Origin: Asticcacaulis sp.
Lineage (GTDB): Bacteria > Pseudomonadota > Alphaproteobacteria > Caulobacterales > Caulobacteraceae
NCBI GenBank assembly: GCA_024707255.1
Contig: JANQAC010000001.1
Location: 248,001 to 312,000, forward strand
Direction of reading: 5' to 3'
Length of the DNA stretch: 64,000 bases
A program made the translations under genes and the position numbers. Below are positions 33,205 to 42,751 of this stretch, in pieces. The first letter of the stretch is position 1; each line of letters begins with the position of its first letter. Under the pieces are notes generated by a model that saw only the letters and a program-made list of their open reading frames with translations, had not been told where the DNA came from and did not search any database.

Positions 33205-33385
33205 GTCGACCTCCAACAGGCCGCATGAAGCACGGTACAGGTAGCGAACTGTTTGAAGACGTATCCTCCTCATGAAAAAGCAGGCAGTCATAAATCAGGC
33301 TGTACGCATACTCTGAGCCCGATTCCCGCAAAAGGAAACGGCAAATTTTTATGAATTTTTTGCGGCGAGAGCCTATATAGCAGGC

Positions 33386-34184
33386 ATGTACCGCACCCGC
33401 TTCGCGCCCTCACCGACCGGCTACCTGCATCTCGGCCATGCTTTCAGCGCACTCACGGCCTTTGAGGCGGCGCGGGCCGCTGGGGGCGAATTCATCCTGC
33501 GCATTGAGGATATCGACCATACGCGCAGCCGCCCGCACTTCGAGGCGGCGATCTATGAAGACCTGGCCTGGCTGGGCATTGAGTGGGAAAAACCGGTCCT
33601 ACGCCAGAGCGAGCATTTGGCCGATTACCAGGCGGCGCTGGAAAAGCTGAGAGACCAGGGTCTGCTCTATGCCGATGCCCGTACATGCAAGGGCGAGGCC
33701 GAAGCGGCCTTAAGCGCCCCTCAGGCCGATGAGACGGCGCCACAGACCACCCCCGCCAATCCCGCCTGGCGGTTATCGCTGGAAGCGGCACGCGACTATC
33801 TCGGCACGCGTTACGAGGCTTTATCTTTTTTCCGAAAAAGGCGAACGCCAAAAGGCCGATCCGGCCATCAATGGCGACGTTATCCTGGGCCGCAAGGATA
33901 TCGGCGTGGCGTACCACCTCGCCGTGGTGATCGATGACGCGCGGCAGGGGATCACGCACATCATCCGCGGCCGCGACCTTTACGATGCCACGCATACGCA
34001 GGTTCTGCTGCAGGCCCTGCTCGACCTGCCAACGCCGCACTATCACCACCACGCCCTGCTGCTCGATGATCAGGGCCGCCGCCTCGCCAAGCGCAAGGGC
34101 TCGAAATCCCTGCGCGATTACCGCAATGAAGGCCTGACACCCGCCGATATCCGGGCCCTGATCGCCGCATCCGCCAGGGCTTGA
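33386..34184 (+). CDS. gluQ: Glutamyl-Q tRNA(Asp) synthetase (frameshifted)
   Basis: This enzyme attaches glutamate to queuosine in tRNA-Asp. The N-terminal Rossmann part shows the class I sequence TRFAPSPTGYLHLGHAFSAL with the HIGH-like motif and LRIEDIDHTRSRP. An extra T in the T6 run 33836-33841 breaks the frame; removing it gives LSFSEKGERQKADPAINGDV and continues with IIRGRDLYDATHTQVLLQAL and the KMSKS-like LAKRKGSKSL. Repaired length is about 265 residues, and the anticodon-binding domain of GluRS is absent, as expected. A terminator follows. Confidence 0.9.
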
Positions 34185-34190
34185 GGTACA

Positions 34191-34226
34191 AAAAAGCGCA
34201 GACGGCCTGACGCCATCTGCGCTTTT
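34191..34226. terminator. Bidirectional terminator between gluQ and cspA
   Basis: AAAAGCGCAGACGGC and GCCATCTGCGCTTTT form a near-perfect stem with a short loop and A/T flanks on both sides, serving the two convergent genes. Confidence 0.85.
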
Positions 34227-34270
34227 CTATCTCAGATAAGATTCAGGCTTCTTACAGAAGCTGCCGGTTC

Positions 34271-34477
34271 TTACAGAAGCTGGATATCAACGGCAGCGGT
34301 CTTGCCGCGTTCGTTTTGCAGTTCGTACGACACCTTCTGGCCATCGGCCAGGCCCTGCAGGCCGGCGCGCTGCACAGCCGAAATATGAACGAAGACGTCG
34401 TTGCCGCCTTCAGCAGGCTGGATAAAACCATAACCCTTAGTGGTATTGAACCACTTCACCGTACCTTCAGCCATCAA
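34271..34477 (-). CDS. Cold-shock domain protein
   Basis: The 68-residue OB-fold protein has the RNA-binding motifs KGYGFIQP and DVFVHISAV. Such proteins act as RNA chaperones. The second ATG (34474) follows AAGGAG at a good distance and may be the real start. The upstream region to about 34844 (370 bases) has no gene. It includes a small hairpin GTGAGG/CCTCAC at 34510-34529 in the probable 5' leader and AT-rich DNA around 34600-34760. Confidence 0.92.
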   Translation of the reverse strand: MMAEGTVKWFNTTKGYGFIQPAEGGNDVFVHISAVQRAGLQGLADGQKVSYELQNERGKTAAVDIQLL

Positions 34478-34844
34478 TGCTCTCCTTGGGTCTCAAGCTG
34501 TTACGAGGCGTGAGGCTCTTACCCCTCACAAGACAATCGTGTATCTCGGTAGCAGCGGGCGAGACCAAAGACTGCGGCGGATGCCGAAACTCTTCAAATC
34601 CCTTTAGCATAGGCAGCCAGACTAACGGATTGTGGGGATATTAAGACGCAGGTTTTAAAAACGGTCAAACAAAAACACGCCGTATTTGGGGTGTCTCTCA
34701 CGCATTTTACCGGAAAATTGACAAAAATATCCCGGTTTGGCGGATTTTTTATCACTACCCGCTGCGATCCGGGCGTGAAAGATGATAAATCAAAGCCGGT
34801 GGCATCCCACGTCATCCGTCTGCAATACCGCTCCCCGAGGGTCT

Positions 34845-35916
34845 ATGCGCGCCTCCGATATGAATACCTGGCTGCTGAAGCGCTACCTGACCCTGCCGGC
34901 GGCCGTGCTGCGTTTTCTCGCCGGGAGTGGCGTCGTTTATCGCCAGGGACGCACACTGGATGCGCAGATCCAGTTCCTGTGGCGCGGCCTGTTCACCACT
35001 CCGGCCGGACGCACGCGCCTGTCGCTTGCCGGCAAGAGCCTGGAGAGTGTCCGGGCGGAATGGCAGGAGACCATCGACCTGTTCGGTCTGCCGGACGACA
35101 TCCGTGTCCGGTATGAAACCGTTGAGGGCGAGATCGGCGGACTGCTGATCCGGCCAGCGCATATTTCCGAAGACGCGCCGCTGCTGGTCTTCTTCCATCA
35201 GGGCGGCGGCGTGATCGGCGGGCCGAACCTCAGCCGGGCGTTCGCCGCCCTGATGGCACACGAAGCGCATTGTCCCGTTTTCCTGCCCGAATACCGCTTG
35301 GCACCGCTCAACCGGTTCCCGGCGGCGCTGGAAGATGCCCGCGCGGCCTATGACTGGGCAGTGGCCAATGCGGTGCGCACTGGGCGCTCTCTCCGGACAG
35401 GTGGCGCTGGGCGGGGCCTTAATCGGCGCCAGCACGGCGGCGCGGATCAGCCTCGACCTCAGGCTTGAAAACAGTCCCCTGCCCGCCGGGCAATTGCTGG
35501 TGACCCCGCTGGTCGATCTGGCCGATCCGGCCATCAAGGCGGATGCCGCAATCGGCCTGTGGCCGATAAATGCGGACGACCTGGATATCCTGATCAGCCA
35601 CTATGCCGGCGCCGGCACGAGCCTGACCGATCCTCGCCTCTCTCCGGCACTGGAAAAACTACCCGGCAGGCTGCCGAAAACCTTGATTGTATCCGCCGGC
35701 CTCGATCCCCTGGCCAGCCAGGGCGAAGCCTTTGCAAAGAGTCTGACCGCCGCAGGTACGCCTGTCACCTACCGCCGTTATGACGCCCTGCCGCTCGGTT
35801 TCGACCTGTTTGCGGGCGTGGTCGATGAAGCCCGGTCGGCGATCAGGAACATCGCCGAAAACTGGGTCGATATGCTGCGCAATGTCGAGGCACGGCGCGC
35901 ACAGGATGCCGCCTGA
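34845..35916 (+). CDS. HSL-family alpha/beta hydrolase (frameshifted)
   Basis: The repaired protein has the oxyanion-hole motif FFHQGGGVIGG, PVFLPEYRLAPLNRFPAALE, a nucleophile elbow GASTA (Ser), DPLASQGEAFAKSL with the Asp, and a C-terminal region usually carrying His. The frame breaks near 35375 in a GTGCGCAC stretch; removing one base gives ALGALSGQVALGG and the rest. It probably hydrolyses short-chain esters or lipid. ATG 34845 has GAGG upstream; ATG 34860 is the alternative. It ends in an ATGA overlap with the DUF1285 gene. Confidence 0.8.
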
Positions 35917-36452
35917 TGGAGCTGGCGCATCTCTATGCCCATGCGGAGGCGCAAGGCCCGTTGCCGCCGGTCTCGAAATGGAATCCGCCCTTTTGCGGCA
36001 ATATCGACATGCGCATCAGCCATGATGGAACCTGGCTACATAACGGCACCCCCATCACCCGGCCGGCCATGGTCAAACTGTTTGCCGGCATATTGCGCCG
36101 CGAAGGTGACGCCTATTATCTGGTTACGCCGGTTGAAAAGGTCGGGATTACGGTCGAGGACGTGCCCTTCATCGCCGTGGAGATGGCAGCCGACAACGGC
36201 CTTCTGACCTTCCGCACCAATGTCGATGACCGGGTGACGGCCGATGCCGATCACCCCTTGCGTTTCGAGTCCGATGGCGATGGTTTCAGGCCCTATATAT
36301 GTGTCCGCGACGACCTGGAGGCGCGTCTGTCACGCAGTCTGGCGCAGGAGATTGCCGCCCTGGGCGATATCCGTGAGCACATGAATGCGCCATGGTTCGG
36401 AGTCAGTTCCGGCGCCTTATTCTTTCCTGTCGTCCCTGCCAACCATTTGTAA
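35916..36452 (+). CDS. DUF1285 family protein
   Basis: The 178-residue protein matches the proteobacterial DUF1285 pattern: PPVSKWNPPFCGNIDMRI, DGTWLHNGTPITRPAMVKLF, LRREGDAYYLVTPVEKVGI and FRPYICVRDDLEARLSR. The family is widespread and of unknown function. Its start overlaps the upstream hydrolase stop. Confidence 0.85.
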   Translation: MELAHLYAHAEAQGPLPPVSKWNPPFCGNIDMRISHDGTWLHNGTPITRPAMVKLFAGILRREGDAYYLVTPVEKVGITVEDVPFIAVEMAADNGLLTFRTNVDDRVTADADHPLRFESDGDGFRPYICVRDDLEARLSRSLAQEIAALGDIREHMNAPWFGVSSGALFFPVVPANHL

Positions 36453-36487
36453 TCGGCCCATTATTACATGACTGACATATTCATTCT

Positions 36488-36504
36488 GGGTTCAGGCTGA
36501 ACCC
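36488..36504. promoter_or_regulatory. Palindrome upstream of the RcnB-like gene
   Basis: GGGTTCAGGCTGAACCC is a perfect 8-1-8 inverted repeat 28 bases before the RcnB-like ORF. No T-run follows, so an operator is more likely than a terminator. Confidence 0.5.
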
Positions 36505-36532
36505 GCTAAATTAATTTCATGGGGGCGATAGA

Positions 36533-36952
36533 ATGAGGAAAATCGCCATGAAACGATTTATAATTTCCACGGCTCTGGCCGTAATGGCCGGTACATTTGC
36601 CATTGCCGGCACGGCTTCGGCCGATCCGGGGCATCGCGGTCACGATCGTGGCTACGAACGCGGCTATGATCGCCACTACGATCGTCATGACCGGCACGAT
36701 CGCTACGACAACCGCCGTTATTATCGCGGTTACGATCGCGGCTATCATCGCGGCTGGCGCGACCGTTCAGACTGGCGCCGCGGCGGCTATGTCTCTTACA
36801 ATGACTGGCATCGCGGCTATTATGTCGATTACCGCCGTCACCACCTCCGCCGTCCGCCCTATGGCTATGAATGGCGCCGGGTAGATGACAACTACGTGCT
36901 GGCGGCCGTGGCCACCGGCCTGATCGCCTCGGTGATCATCGGCGGCTATTAA
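36533..36952 (+). CDS. RcnB-like periplasmic protein
   Basis: A signal peptide is followed by an Arg/Tyr/Asp/His-rich repeat region (about residues 32-85, with RGYDR and HDR repeats) and a C-terminal segment with YGYEWRRVDDNYVLAAVATG, the RcnB-type ending. The family is linked to periplasmic metal (Ni/Co) homeostasis or envelope stress. A second ATG at 36548 (MKRF) could be the start. A palindrome precedes it and a terminator follows. Confidence 0.75.
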   Translation: MRKIAMKRFIISTALAVMAGTFAIAGTASADPGHRGHDRGYERGYDRHYDRHDRHDRYDNRRYYRGYDRGYHRGWRDRSDWRRGGYVSYNDWHRGYYVDYRRHHLRRPPYGYEWRRVDDNYVLAAVATGLIASVIIGGY

Positions 36953-36958
36953 AAACCG

Positions 36959-36989
36959 AAACGGCGCCTCGCAAGGGGCGCCGTTTTTT
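36959..36989 (+). terminator. Rho-independent terminator after the RcnB-like gene
   Basis: AACGGCGCC-TCGCAAG-GGCGCCGTT followed by TTTTT at 36959-36989. Confidence 0.85.
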
Positions 36990-37002
36990 GTTATGCTTGG
37001 GA

Positions 37003-37407
37003 ATGAGCAAGAAAGGTCATCCCCCAGTTCAGAAAACGCCACAGGAAAAAAAGCGGCTAAGTCTTCTTAAGGACCGCCGCAATAATTACGGCGAAAATGA
37101 CAAGGCGTCGCGCAAATGGATACCTTTGCGCAAAGCGATGGAAAATCGCGACGATCGCCGCAAAGTCGGTCAAGCCTTGGGCCAGGTTCAGAATTTAAAC
37201 GAAGAAGATGTCGATGTGCTGGAAAGCACGATCCGCCAGGATATAAACCGGATCGCCAACGCATGGACCAAAAGCCCAGACATTCCGCTGGGCGAACACA
37301 TTGCAAATCAGCAAGAAGCTATCGGAAATCGCGGTAAAGCAGCGCGAAGATTTAAGCAGGAGGCCTTCAAGGATTTGATTGAGCTTACTAAAACTTCAAA
37401 ACCATAA
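37003..37407 (+). CDS. Hypothetical basic protein
   Basis: The 134-residue protein is Lys/Arg-rich, largely helical, and contains KKRLSLLKDRRNNYGENDKA near the N-terminus. The ATG at 37003 is preferred over the upstream TTG at 36988, which lies in the terminator. No family is recognised. It converges on the dxs gene. Confidence 0.6.
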   Translation: MSKKGHPPVQKTPQEKKRLSLLKDRRNNYGENDKASRKWIPLRKAMENRDDRRKVGQALGQVQNLNEEDVDVLESTIRQDINRIANAWTKSPDIPLGEHIANQQEAIGNRGKAARRFKQEAFKDLIELTKTSKP

Positions 37408-37428
37408 AGGTTCAACCTTCAGGCTCGA

Positions 37429-39346
37429 TTACCTTTTGATCATCTTCACCGCCGCAGCATCATCCAGACCCAGCGCCTGGAGCGCCGTAAGGGTTATACC
37501 CGCCGCGTCAAGCCCGGCCTCGGCATATTGCTCGGCCTGCGACGCCTGATCCTGATAGGTATCCGGCAGGGTCAGGGTGCGGATTTTCAGGCCGGCATCC
37601 AATGCGCCTTCGCCAGCGAGATAATGCAGGACAAAGGCGCCGAAGCCTCCGACCGCCCCCTCTTCCACCGTGATCAGGCATTCATGGTTTTTCGCCAGTT
37701 GCAATACCAGATCCTTGTCGATCGGCTTGGCGAAACGGGCATCGGCGACGGTGGTCGAAAGTCCTCTCGCCGCCAGCATGTCGGCCGCCTTCAGCGCATC
37801 GCCTAGGCGTGTGCCCAGGGGACAGGATAGCGACCTTGCTGCCTTCGCGCAGGATTCGCCCCTTGCCGATCGCCAGAGGTGCGGCCCGTTCGGGAATGGC
37901 AATGCCTGTGGCCTCACCGCGCGGATAGCGGAACGCGGACGGACCGTCATCATAGGCCGCGGCCGTGGCGATCATCGCCGCCAGTTCGGCTTCATCGGCC
38001 GCCGCCATGATCATCATGTTCGGCAGGGCACCGAGATAGCCGATATCGAAGGAACCGGCATGGGTGGCGCCATCCGCTCCCACCAGCCCGGCGCGATCCA
38101 GCGCGAAACGCACCGGCAGGTTTTGCAGGCTGACATCGTGCGCCACCTGGTCATAGCCGCGCTGCAGGAAGGTCGAATAGATGGTGCAGAAGGGCTTCAT
38201 GCCGTCCGCCGCCAGGCCGGCCGCGAAGGTGACGGCGTGCTGTTCAGCGATGCCGACATCATAGGTGCGCGCCGGGAAAACCTCGGCGAAACGGTCCAGG
38301 CCGGTGCCGGAAGGCATGGCGGCGGTGATGGCGACGATGCGGTCATCATCGCGCGCCTGCTTGATCAGTTCGGAAGCGAAAACATCGGTATAGCTCGGCG
38401 CATTGGCCTTGGGCTTGGATTGCTCCCCGGTAATGACATCGAACTTGGCGACGCCATGATACTTGTCGGGCGCGGTTTCGGCCGGTTCATAGCCCTTACC
38501 CTTTTGCGTCACCACATGGACCAGCACCGGGCGGTCCTTGATCTCCTTGACGCGCTTCAACACGGCCAGCAGGTTTTCCATGTCGTGGCCATCGATCGGC
38601 CCGACATAGTAGAAGCCCAGTTCCTCGAAGAAGGTGCCGCCGGTGAACCAGGTACGCGAAAATTCTTCCGACTTGCGCACCATCTCGAACAGCGGACGCG
38701 GCAGGCGCTCGGCCACGCTCTTGCCCCAGCGGCGCAGGGACTGATAGGCCCCGCCGGAAACCAGATTAGCCAGATAGGCGCTCATCCCGCCCACCGGAGG
38801 CGCGATCGACATGTCGTTATCGTTGAGGATGACCGTCAGGTGCCTGGTCGTCTCGGCGGCATTGTTCATCGCCTCATAGGCCATGCCGGCCGACATGGAA
38901 CCATCCCCGATCACGGCGATGACGTTGTTGTCCCCGCCTTTCTGGTCGCGCGCGGCACAAAATCCCAGGGCGGCGGAAATCGAGGTGGCGGCATGGGCGG
39001 CGCCGAACGGATCATAGACGCTTTCGGAGCGCTTCGTGAAGCCGGACAGCCCTCCGGCCTGGCGCAAGGAGCGGATACGGTCGCGCCGGCCGGTCAGGAT
39101 CTTGTGCGGATAACACTGATGGCCGACATCCCAGATCAGAATATCGCGCGGCGTCTCAAACACATGATGCAGGGCTACCGTCAGTTCAACCACGCCCAGC
39201 GAAGAGCCCAGATGGCCGCCGATCTTCGACACCACGTCGATGGTCTCGCTGCGCACCTCATCCGCCAGCGCCTTCACCTGGGGCGCGGTCAGGTCTCGAA
39301 TGGTTTCGGGATTGGTCAGGCTGTCGAGGATGGGGGTTTCAGGCAT
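37429..39346 (-). CDS. dxs: 1-deoxy-D-xylulose-5-phosphate synthase (frameshifted)
   Basis: This thiamine diphosphate enzyme makes DXP from pyruvate and glyceraldehyde 3-phosphate, the first MEP-pathway step. Motifs include [13 protein letters not shown], the ThDP motif [16 protein letters not shown] and [15 protein letters not shown]. One extra C in the C4 run near 37818-37821 breaks the frame. Removing it gives [13 protein letters not shown] and the C-terminal transketolase-like domain to 37429. Repaired length is about 639 residues, as usual. It is the last gene of the phosphatase-xseB-ispA-dxs operon. Confidence 0.93.
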
Positions 39347-39452
39347 CTAAACGCAAACCGGTATCTTTTGCAATTTCGGCGTAATACAAATCTGTCTTAA
39401 GCGCATTGCAACAAAATAGCCATTGGTTTTGCAGCCTGACAGAAGAATTGGC

Positions 39453-40364
39453 TCAGTTGCGCCGGTTGAGTACAAAGTCAACACTATCGCGCAGGTAACG
39501 GGCTTTCCCGCCGAAGATTTCCAGCCGTGATTTCGCCTGATCAGCCAGTATTTGCACCCGGCTCTTCGCCTCTTCCAGGCCCAGCAAGGTGACGAAATTG
39601 GTCTTGCCCATAGCGGCGTCCTTACCGCCCGACGCCTTGCCCATTTCTTCCGGATCGCCCTCGACATCGAGCACATCGTCGGCAATCTGGTAGGCCAGGC
39701 CCAGGTCCTGCGCGAAATGGGTCAGGGCCACGCCTTCCTTTTCCGAGGCATCGGCGATGATCAGCGGTATCTGGAAGGCATAGACGATCAAAGCACCCGT
39801 TTTCAGGCGCTGCATCCGCGCTACGCCGCCGAGATCATCGGGCACACCGATCAGGTCGATCATCTGGCCGCCGGCCATACCCTGTGCCCCCGACGCGATG
39901 GCCAGCATCCGGATCAGTTCGACGCGGACCTGCGGGTCTTCGTGGGTATCTTCATGCGACAGGATTTCAAAGGCCACGCTTTGCAACGCGTCGCCAGCCA
40001 GAACCGCCGTCGCCTCGTCATAGGCGCGGTGAACGGTCAGGCGGCCACGGCGGATATCATCATCATCCATGCACGGCAGGTCGTCATGGACCAGGCTGTA
40101 GGCGTGGATGCACTCCAGTGCGCAGGCGGCACGCAGTACGGCATTTTCGTCAGCATCGAACAGACGACCGGCTTCCAGGGCGAAGAAAGGCCGCAGGCGC
40201 TTGCCCGGACCCAGGGCGGCATAGCGCATGGCCTCGGTCAGGCGCATCTCGGCGCCCTCGCCGCGCGGCAGAAGTTCATCCAGTGCCATCGTCACCAGAT
40301 CGGCCGTTTCGGCCATGCGGGCCTGCAGGGGCGGCAGGTCGGAATTGGCGGCGATGGGAGTCAT
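39453..40364 (-). CDS. ispA: Polyprenyl (farnesyl/geranylgeranyl) diphosphate synthase
   Basis: The 303-residue protein has the first Asp-rich motif [17 protein letters not shown] upstream of it, and the second Asp-rich motif [11 protein letters not shown]. It condenses IPP with allylic diphosphates. It lies between xseB and dxs, the standard alphaproteobacterial order. Confidence 0.92.
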   Translation of the reverse strand: MTPIAANSDLPPLQARMAETADLVTMALDELLPRGEGAEMRLTEAMRYAALGPGKRLRPFFALEAGRLFDADENAVLRAACALECIHAYSLVHDDLPCMDDDDIRRGRLTVHRAYDEATAVLAGDALQSVAFEILSHEDTHEDPQVRVELIRMLAIASGAQGMAGGQMIDLIGVPDDLGGVARMQRLKTGALIVYAFQIPLIIADASEKEGVALTHFAQDLGLAYQIADDVLDVEGDPEEMGKASGGKDAAMGKTNFVTLLGLEEAKSRVQILADQAKSRLEIFGGKARYLRDSVDFVLNRRN

Positions 40365-40367
40365 GGC

Positions 40368-40604
40368 CTAACCAAACTCAGCCGGCGCGACGCCTTCAAC
40401 GGCGCCGGACTTGTTCAGGGAAATCTTCTCGACCTGCAAACGTGCCGCTTCGAGGCGCTCCTCGCAAAGTTGCTTAAGACGCGCGCCTTCCTGATAAAGC
40501 GCCAGCGCTTTTTCGAGCGGCGCGCTTCCGGATTCCAGTTCGGAAACGATCTTTTCCAGTTGCTTCAGGGCGTCTTCAAAGGAAAGCTCAACAGTTTCGG
40601 TCAT
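40368..40604 (-). CDS. xseB: Exodeoxyribonuclease VII small subunit
   Basis: The 78-residue helical protein has the family pattern LSFEDALKQLEKIVSELESG and LEKALALYQEGARLKQLCEE. It pairs with XseA to degrade single-stranded DNA. The ATG at 40604 overlaps the upstream phosphatase stop (ATGA). It lies 3 bases before ispA. Confidence 0.9.
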   Translation of the reverse strand: MTETVELSFEDALKQLEKIVSELESGSAPLEKALALYQEGARLKQLCEERLEAARLQVEKISLNKSGAVEGVAPAEFG

Positions 40605-41218
40605 TTGCGTGTCCTTAGTTCGTAGCGGCGGCACCCCCAATACTTAAACCCCTCCTCCAGGGTTTTTCTATAACCCATTTTCTTCAGTTCAATGCTCACC
40701 ATCAGATTGAAGAAACCGTGGGCCAGAACCAGCACGTCCCCGCCATCGCGGGCCTTGTCATACAGGAACTCGGCCACCTTGCGGGCACGGACCTTGGCCA
40801 CTTCGCGGCCTTCGACATCGCCGTGGATATTGAGATACCACCAGCAAATCCGCGCCAGGAAACCCCAGGCGTAAGAATTGGGTGTCAGCCTGATAAAGGA
40901 TGGCAGATGCGGCGGCGGCAGGGGCGCCTCGATCAGCGCCTCAAGCGACGTAAAGCCCTTGCCATCACAAACCGCCTCGGCCGTTTCGATCGAGCGCGGC
41001 AGGGTCGAGGAAAAGATGTAACGGGCTTCGCGGGCGAACTTGTGCAGAATCGGCGGCGGCGTCTGACCTTCCAGAAGGCCGGCCTGGTCGTATCTGGCCC
41101 ACCACTCGACATAGCCCCGCCAGTCCAGCTTGACGCGGCGCGACAGGGCCGGTTCGCCGTGGCGTACAAGGGTGATCGCGCCGGCCTTCACGGCAGCGGA
41201 TGTTCCCTGTTCGATCAT
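40601..41218 (-). CDS. Histidine phosphatase family protein
   Basis: The protein has the phosphohistidine motif LVRHGEP (about residues 17-23) and a second catalytic His in VLVLAHGFFNLM. Substrate unknown. The ATG at 41218 (MIEQGTSAAVKAG) is preferred to an upstream ATG at 41341 because the family starts close to the RHG motif. It is first in the xseB-ispA-dxs operon. Confidence 0.8.
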   Translation of the reverse strand: MIEQGTSAAVKAGAITLVRHGEPALSRRVKLDWRGYVEWWARYDQAGLLEGQTPPPILHKFAREARYIFSSTLPRSIETAEAVCDGKGFTSLEALIEAPLPPPHLPSFIRLTPNSYAWGFLARICWWYLNIHGDVEGREVAKVRARKVAEFLYDKARDGGDVLVLAHGFFNLMVSIELKKMGYRKTLEEGFKYWGCRRYELRTRK

Positions 41219-41350
41219 ATTCGTGTCGCGCAACAGACCCCCGAACCGACGCAACTCACAATGAGATTCGCCGCTGGCTATTGAATAGAGGCTGTTGGTA
41301 ACGTCCTTGCGGAGGCCCGGCAAGGCATTTTTTCCGCTCAAGTGCCGCGC

Positions 41351-42583
41351 TTAATCCGCCCGCTGTAACTCCAGATGCACGACATTGGTCCGCTGGGTGC
41401 GGAAGCCGGCCTCGCAATAGGCCAGGTAAAACAGCCACAGCTTGCGGAAATGGGCGTCAAACCCCTTGATCCGCCCTTCTTTCCACGCATCCTCGAAACG
41501 CTGTCCCCACTGCCTGAGGGTCTCGGCATAATCCCCGCCGAACTTGAAGGAGGACACCGCTTTCAGACCCGCGGCCTGCGTCTGTTCCAGCAGCTTCTGC
41601 GCCGAGGGCAACATGCCGCCGGGGAAGACATATTTCTGGATGAAATCCGCGCGTGACTTGTAGTCCTCGAACATTTCGTCAGCGATAGTGATGATCTGGA
41701 GCCCCGCCTTGCCGCCCTTTTTCAGCACATCATGCAGCTTGGTGAAATAGGTGCCCCAGTAGCTTTCACCGACCGCCTCGAACATCTCGATCGACACCAC
41801 CGCGTCGAACTGGCCCTTGATATCGCGGTAGTCCATCATCACGATCTCGACCCGGTCCTCCAGCCCCAGCCGCTTCATGCGCTCGATCGCGTAGTCAGCT
41901 TGCGCCTGTGATATTGTGACGCCGGTGACCCGCGCGCCGATGGTCTCGGCAGCATATTGCGCGAAGCCGCCCCAGCCACAGCCGATTTCCAGCACATGCT
42001 GGCCAGGCTTCAAATCGACCATCTTCGCCAGCTTGGCATATTTGGCCGTCTGCGCGGCGCCGAGATCCTTGTGCTCGCGGAAGCGCTCACCTTCGAACAG
42101 GGCCGACGAATAGGTCATCGACTGATCGAGCCACTGATCGTAGAAATTGTTGCCGAGATCATAGTGGTCGAAAATATTCCTGCGGCTGCCTTTCTTGGTG
42201 TTTTTGCGCAGGGCGTGGACGATATTGTTGAATGTCCGCACCACAATATTACCCGTGAAAAGCTGGCCCAGTTTCTCGCTGTTCAGGCTGAGTACGGTCA
42301 GCAGGGTGGCCAAATCGGGCGTATCCCACTCCCCTTCGCGGTAGCCATCGCAGAAACCGATATCGCCGGACGCCATGACCCGCTTCATGAAATTGAAGTC
42401 CTTGACCAGCAGGGTGGCCGCTGGCCCCGGTTCAGGCCCTTCAAGCCGCATGGACCGGCCGTCCGGAAAGACGACATCCATCTGGCCGAACGTCCATACC
42501 TTGCGCAGGGTTTCAACGCCCTTGCGCACGGCGAACGGCTGGTCTTTTAAGACTGGCAAATCCTGGTCGATGGCGGTGGTCAT
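41351..42583 (-). CDS. Cyclopropane-fatty-acyl-phospholipid synthase family methyltransferase
   Basis: The 410-residue protein has an N-terminal lipid-interaction domain and a SAM-binding domain with VLEIGCGWGGFAQYAAE, MTYSSALFEGERF, VVSIEMFEAVGE and a late YCEAGFRTQRT, all typical of Cfa-like enzymes. It would add a methylene bridge to unsaturated membrane lipid chains. It is the first gene before the histidine phosphatase operon but separate from it by 130 bases. Confidence 0.88.
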   Translation of the reverse strand: MTTAIDQDLPVLKDQPFAVRKGVETLRKVWTFGQMDVVFPDGRSMRLEGPEPGPAATLLVKDFNFMKRVMASGDIGFCDGYREGEWDTPDLATLLTVLSLNSEKLGQLFTGNIVVRTFNNIVHALRKNTKKGSRRNIFDHYDLGNNFYDQWLDQSMTYSSALFEGERFREHKDLGAAQTAKYAKLAKMVDLKPGQHVLEIGCGWGGFAQYAAETIGARVTGVTISQAQADYAIERMKRLGLEDRVEIVMMDYRDIKGQFDAVVSIEMFEAVGESYWGTYFTKLHDVLKKGGKAGLQIITIADEMFEDYKSRADFIQKYVFPGGMLPSAQKLLEQTQAAGLKAVSSFKFGGDYAETLRQWGQRFEDAWKEGRIKGFDAHFRKLWLFYLAYCEAGFRTQRTNVVHLELQRAD

Positions 42584-42701
42584 GAATGAATGGCCTTTCC
42601 TCAGAAGCGGTTCAACCTCTTATACGGTACGCCATGCCGGGCAGACCTGTCCGGCAGCACAATTCAGATGTGGACAGATTAACAGAAAACGGGCCGAACG
42701 C

Positions 42702-42732
42702 AAAAAGGCCCGGCATGATGACCGGGCCTTTT
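42702..42732 (-). terminator. Terminator after the GH31 gene
   Basis: AAAAGGCCCGG and CCGGGCCTTTT form a strong stem with an 8-base loop and T-run on the minus strand, just downstream of the GH31 stop. Confidence 0.85.
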
Positions 42733-42751
42733 CACGAAGAGTTTAGGGCGG

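Noticed and set aside
37670..39400. Long plus-strand ORF of about 576 codons antisense to dxs
   Set aside because: It mirrors the true dxs frame on the other strand. The protein is low in known motifs and high in Gly/Arg/His, as expected for a GC-rich shadow.
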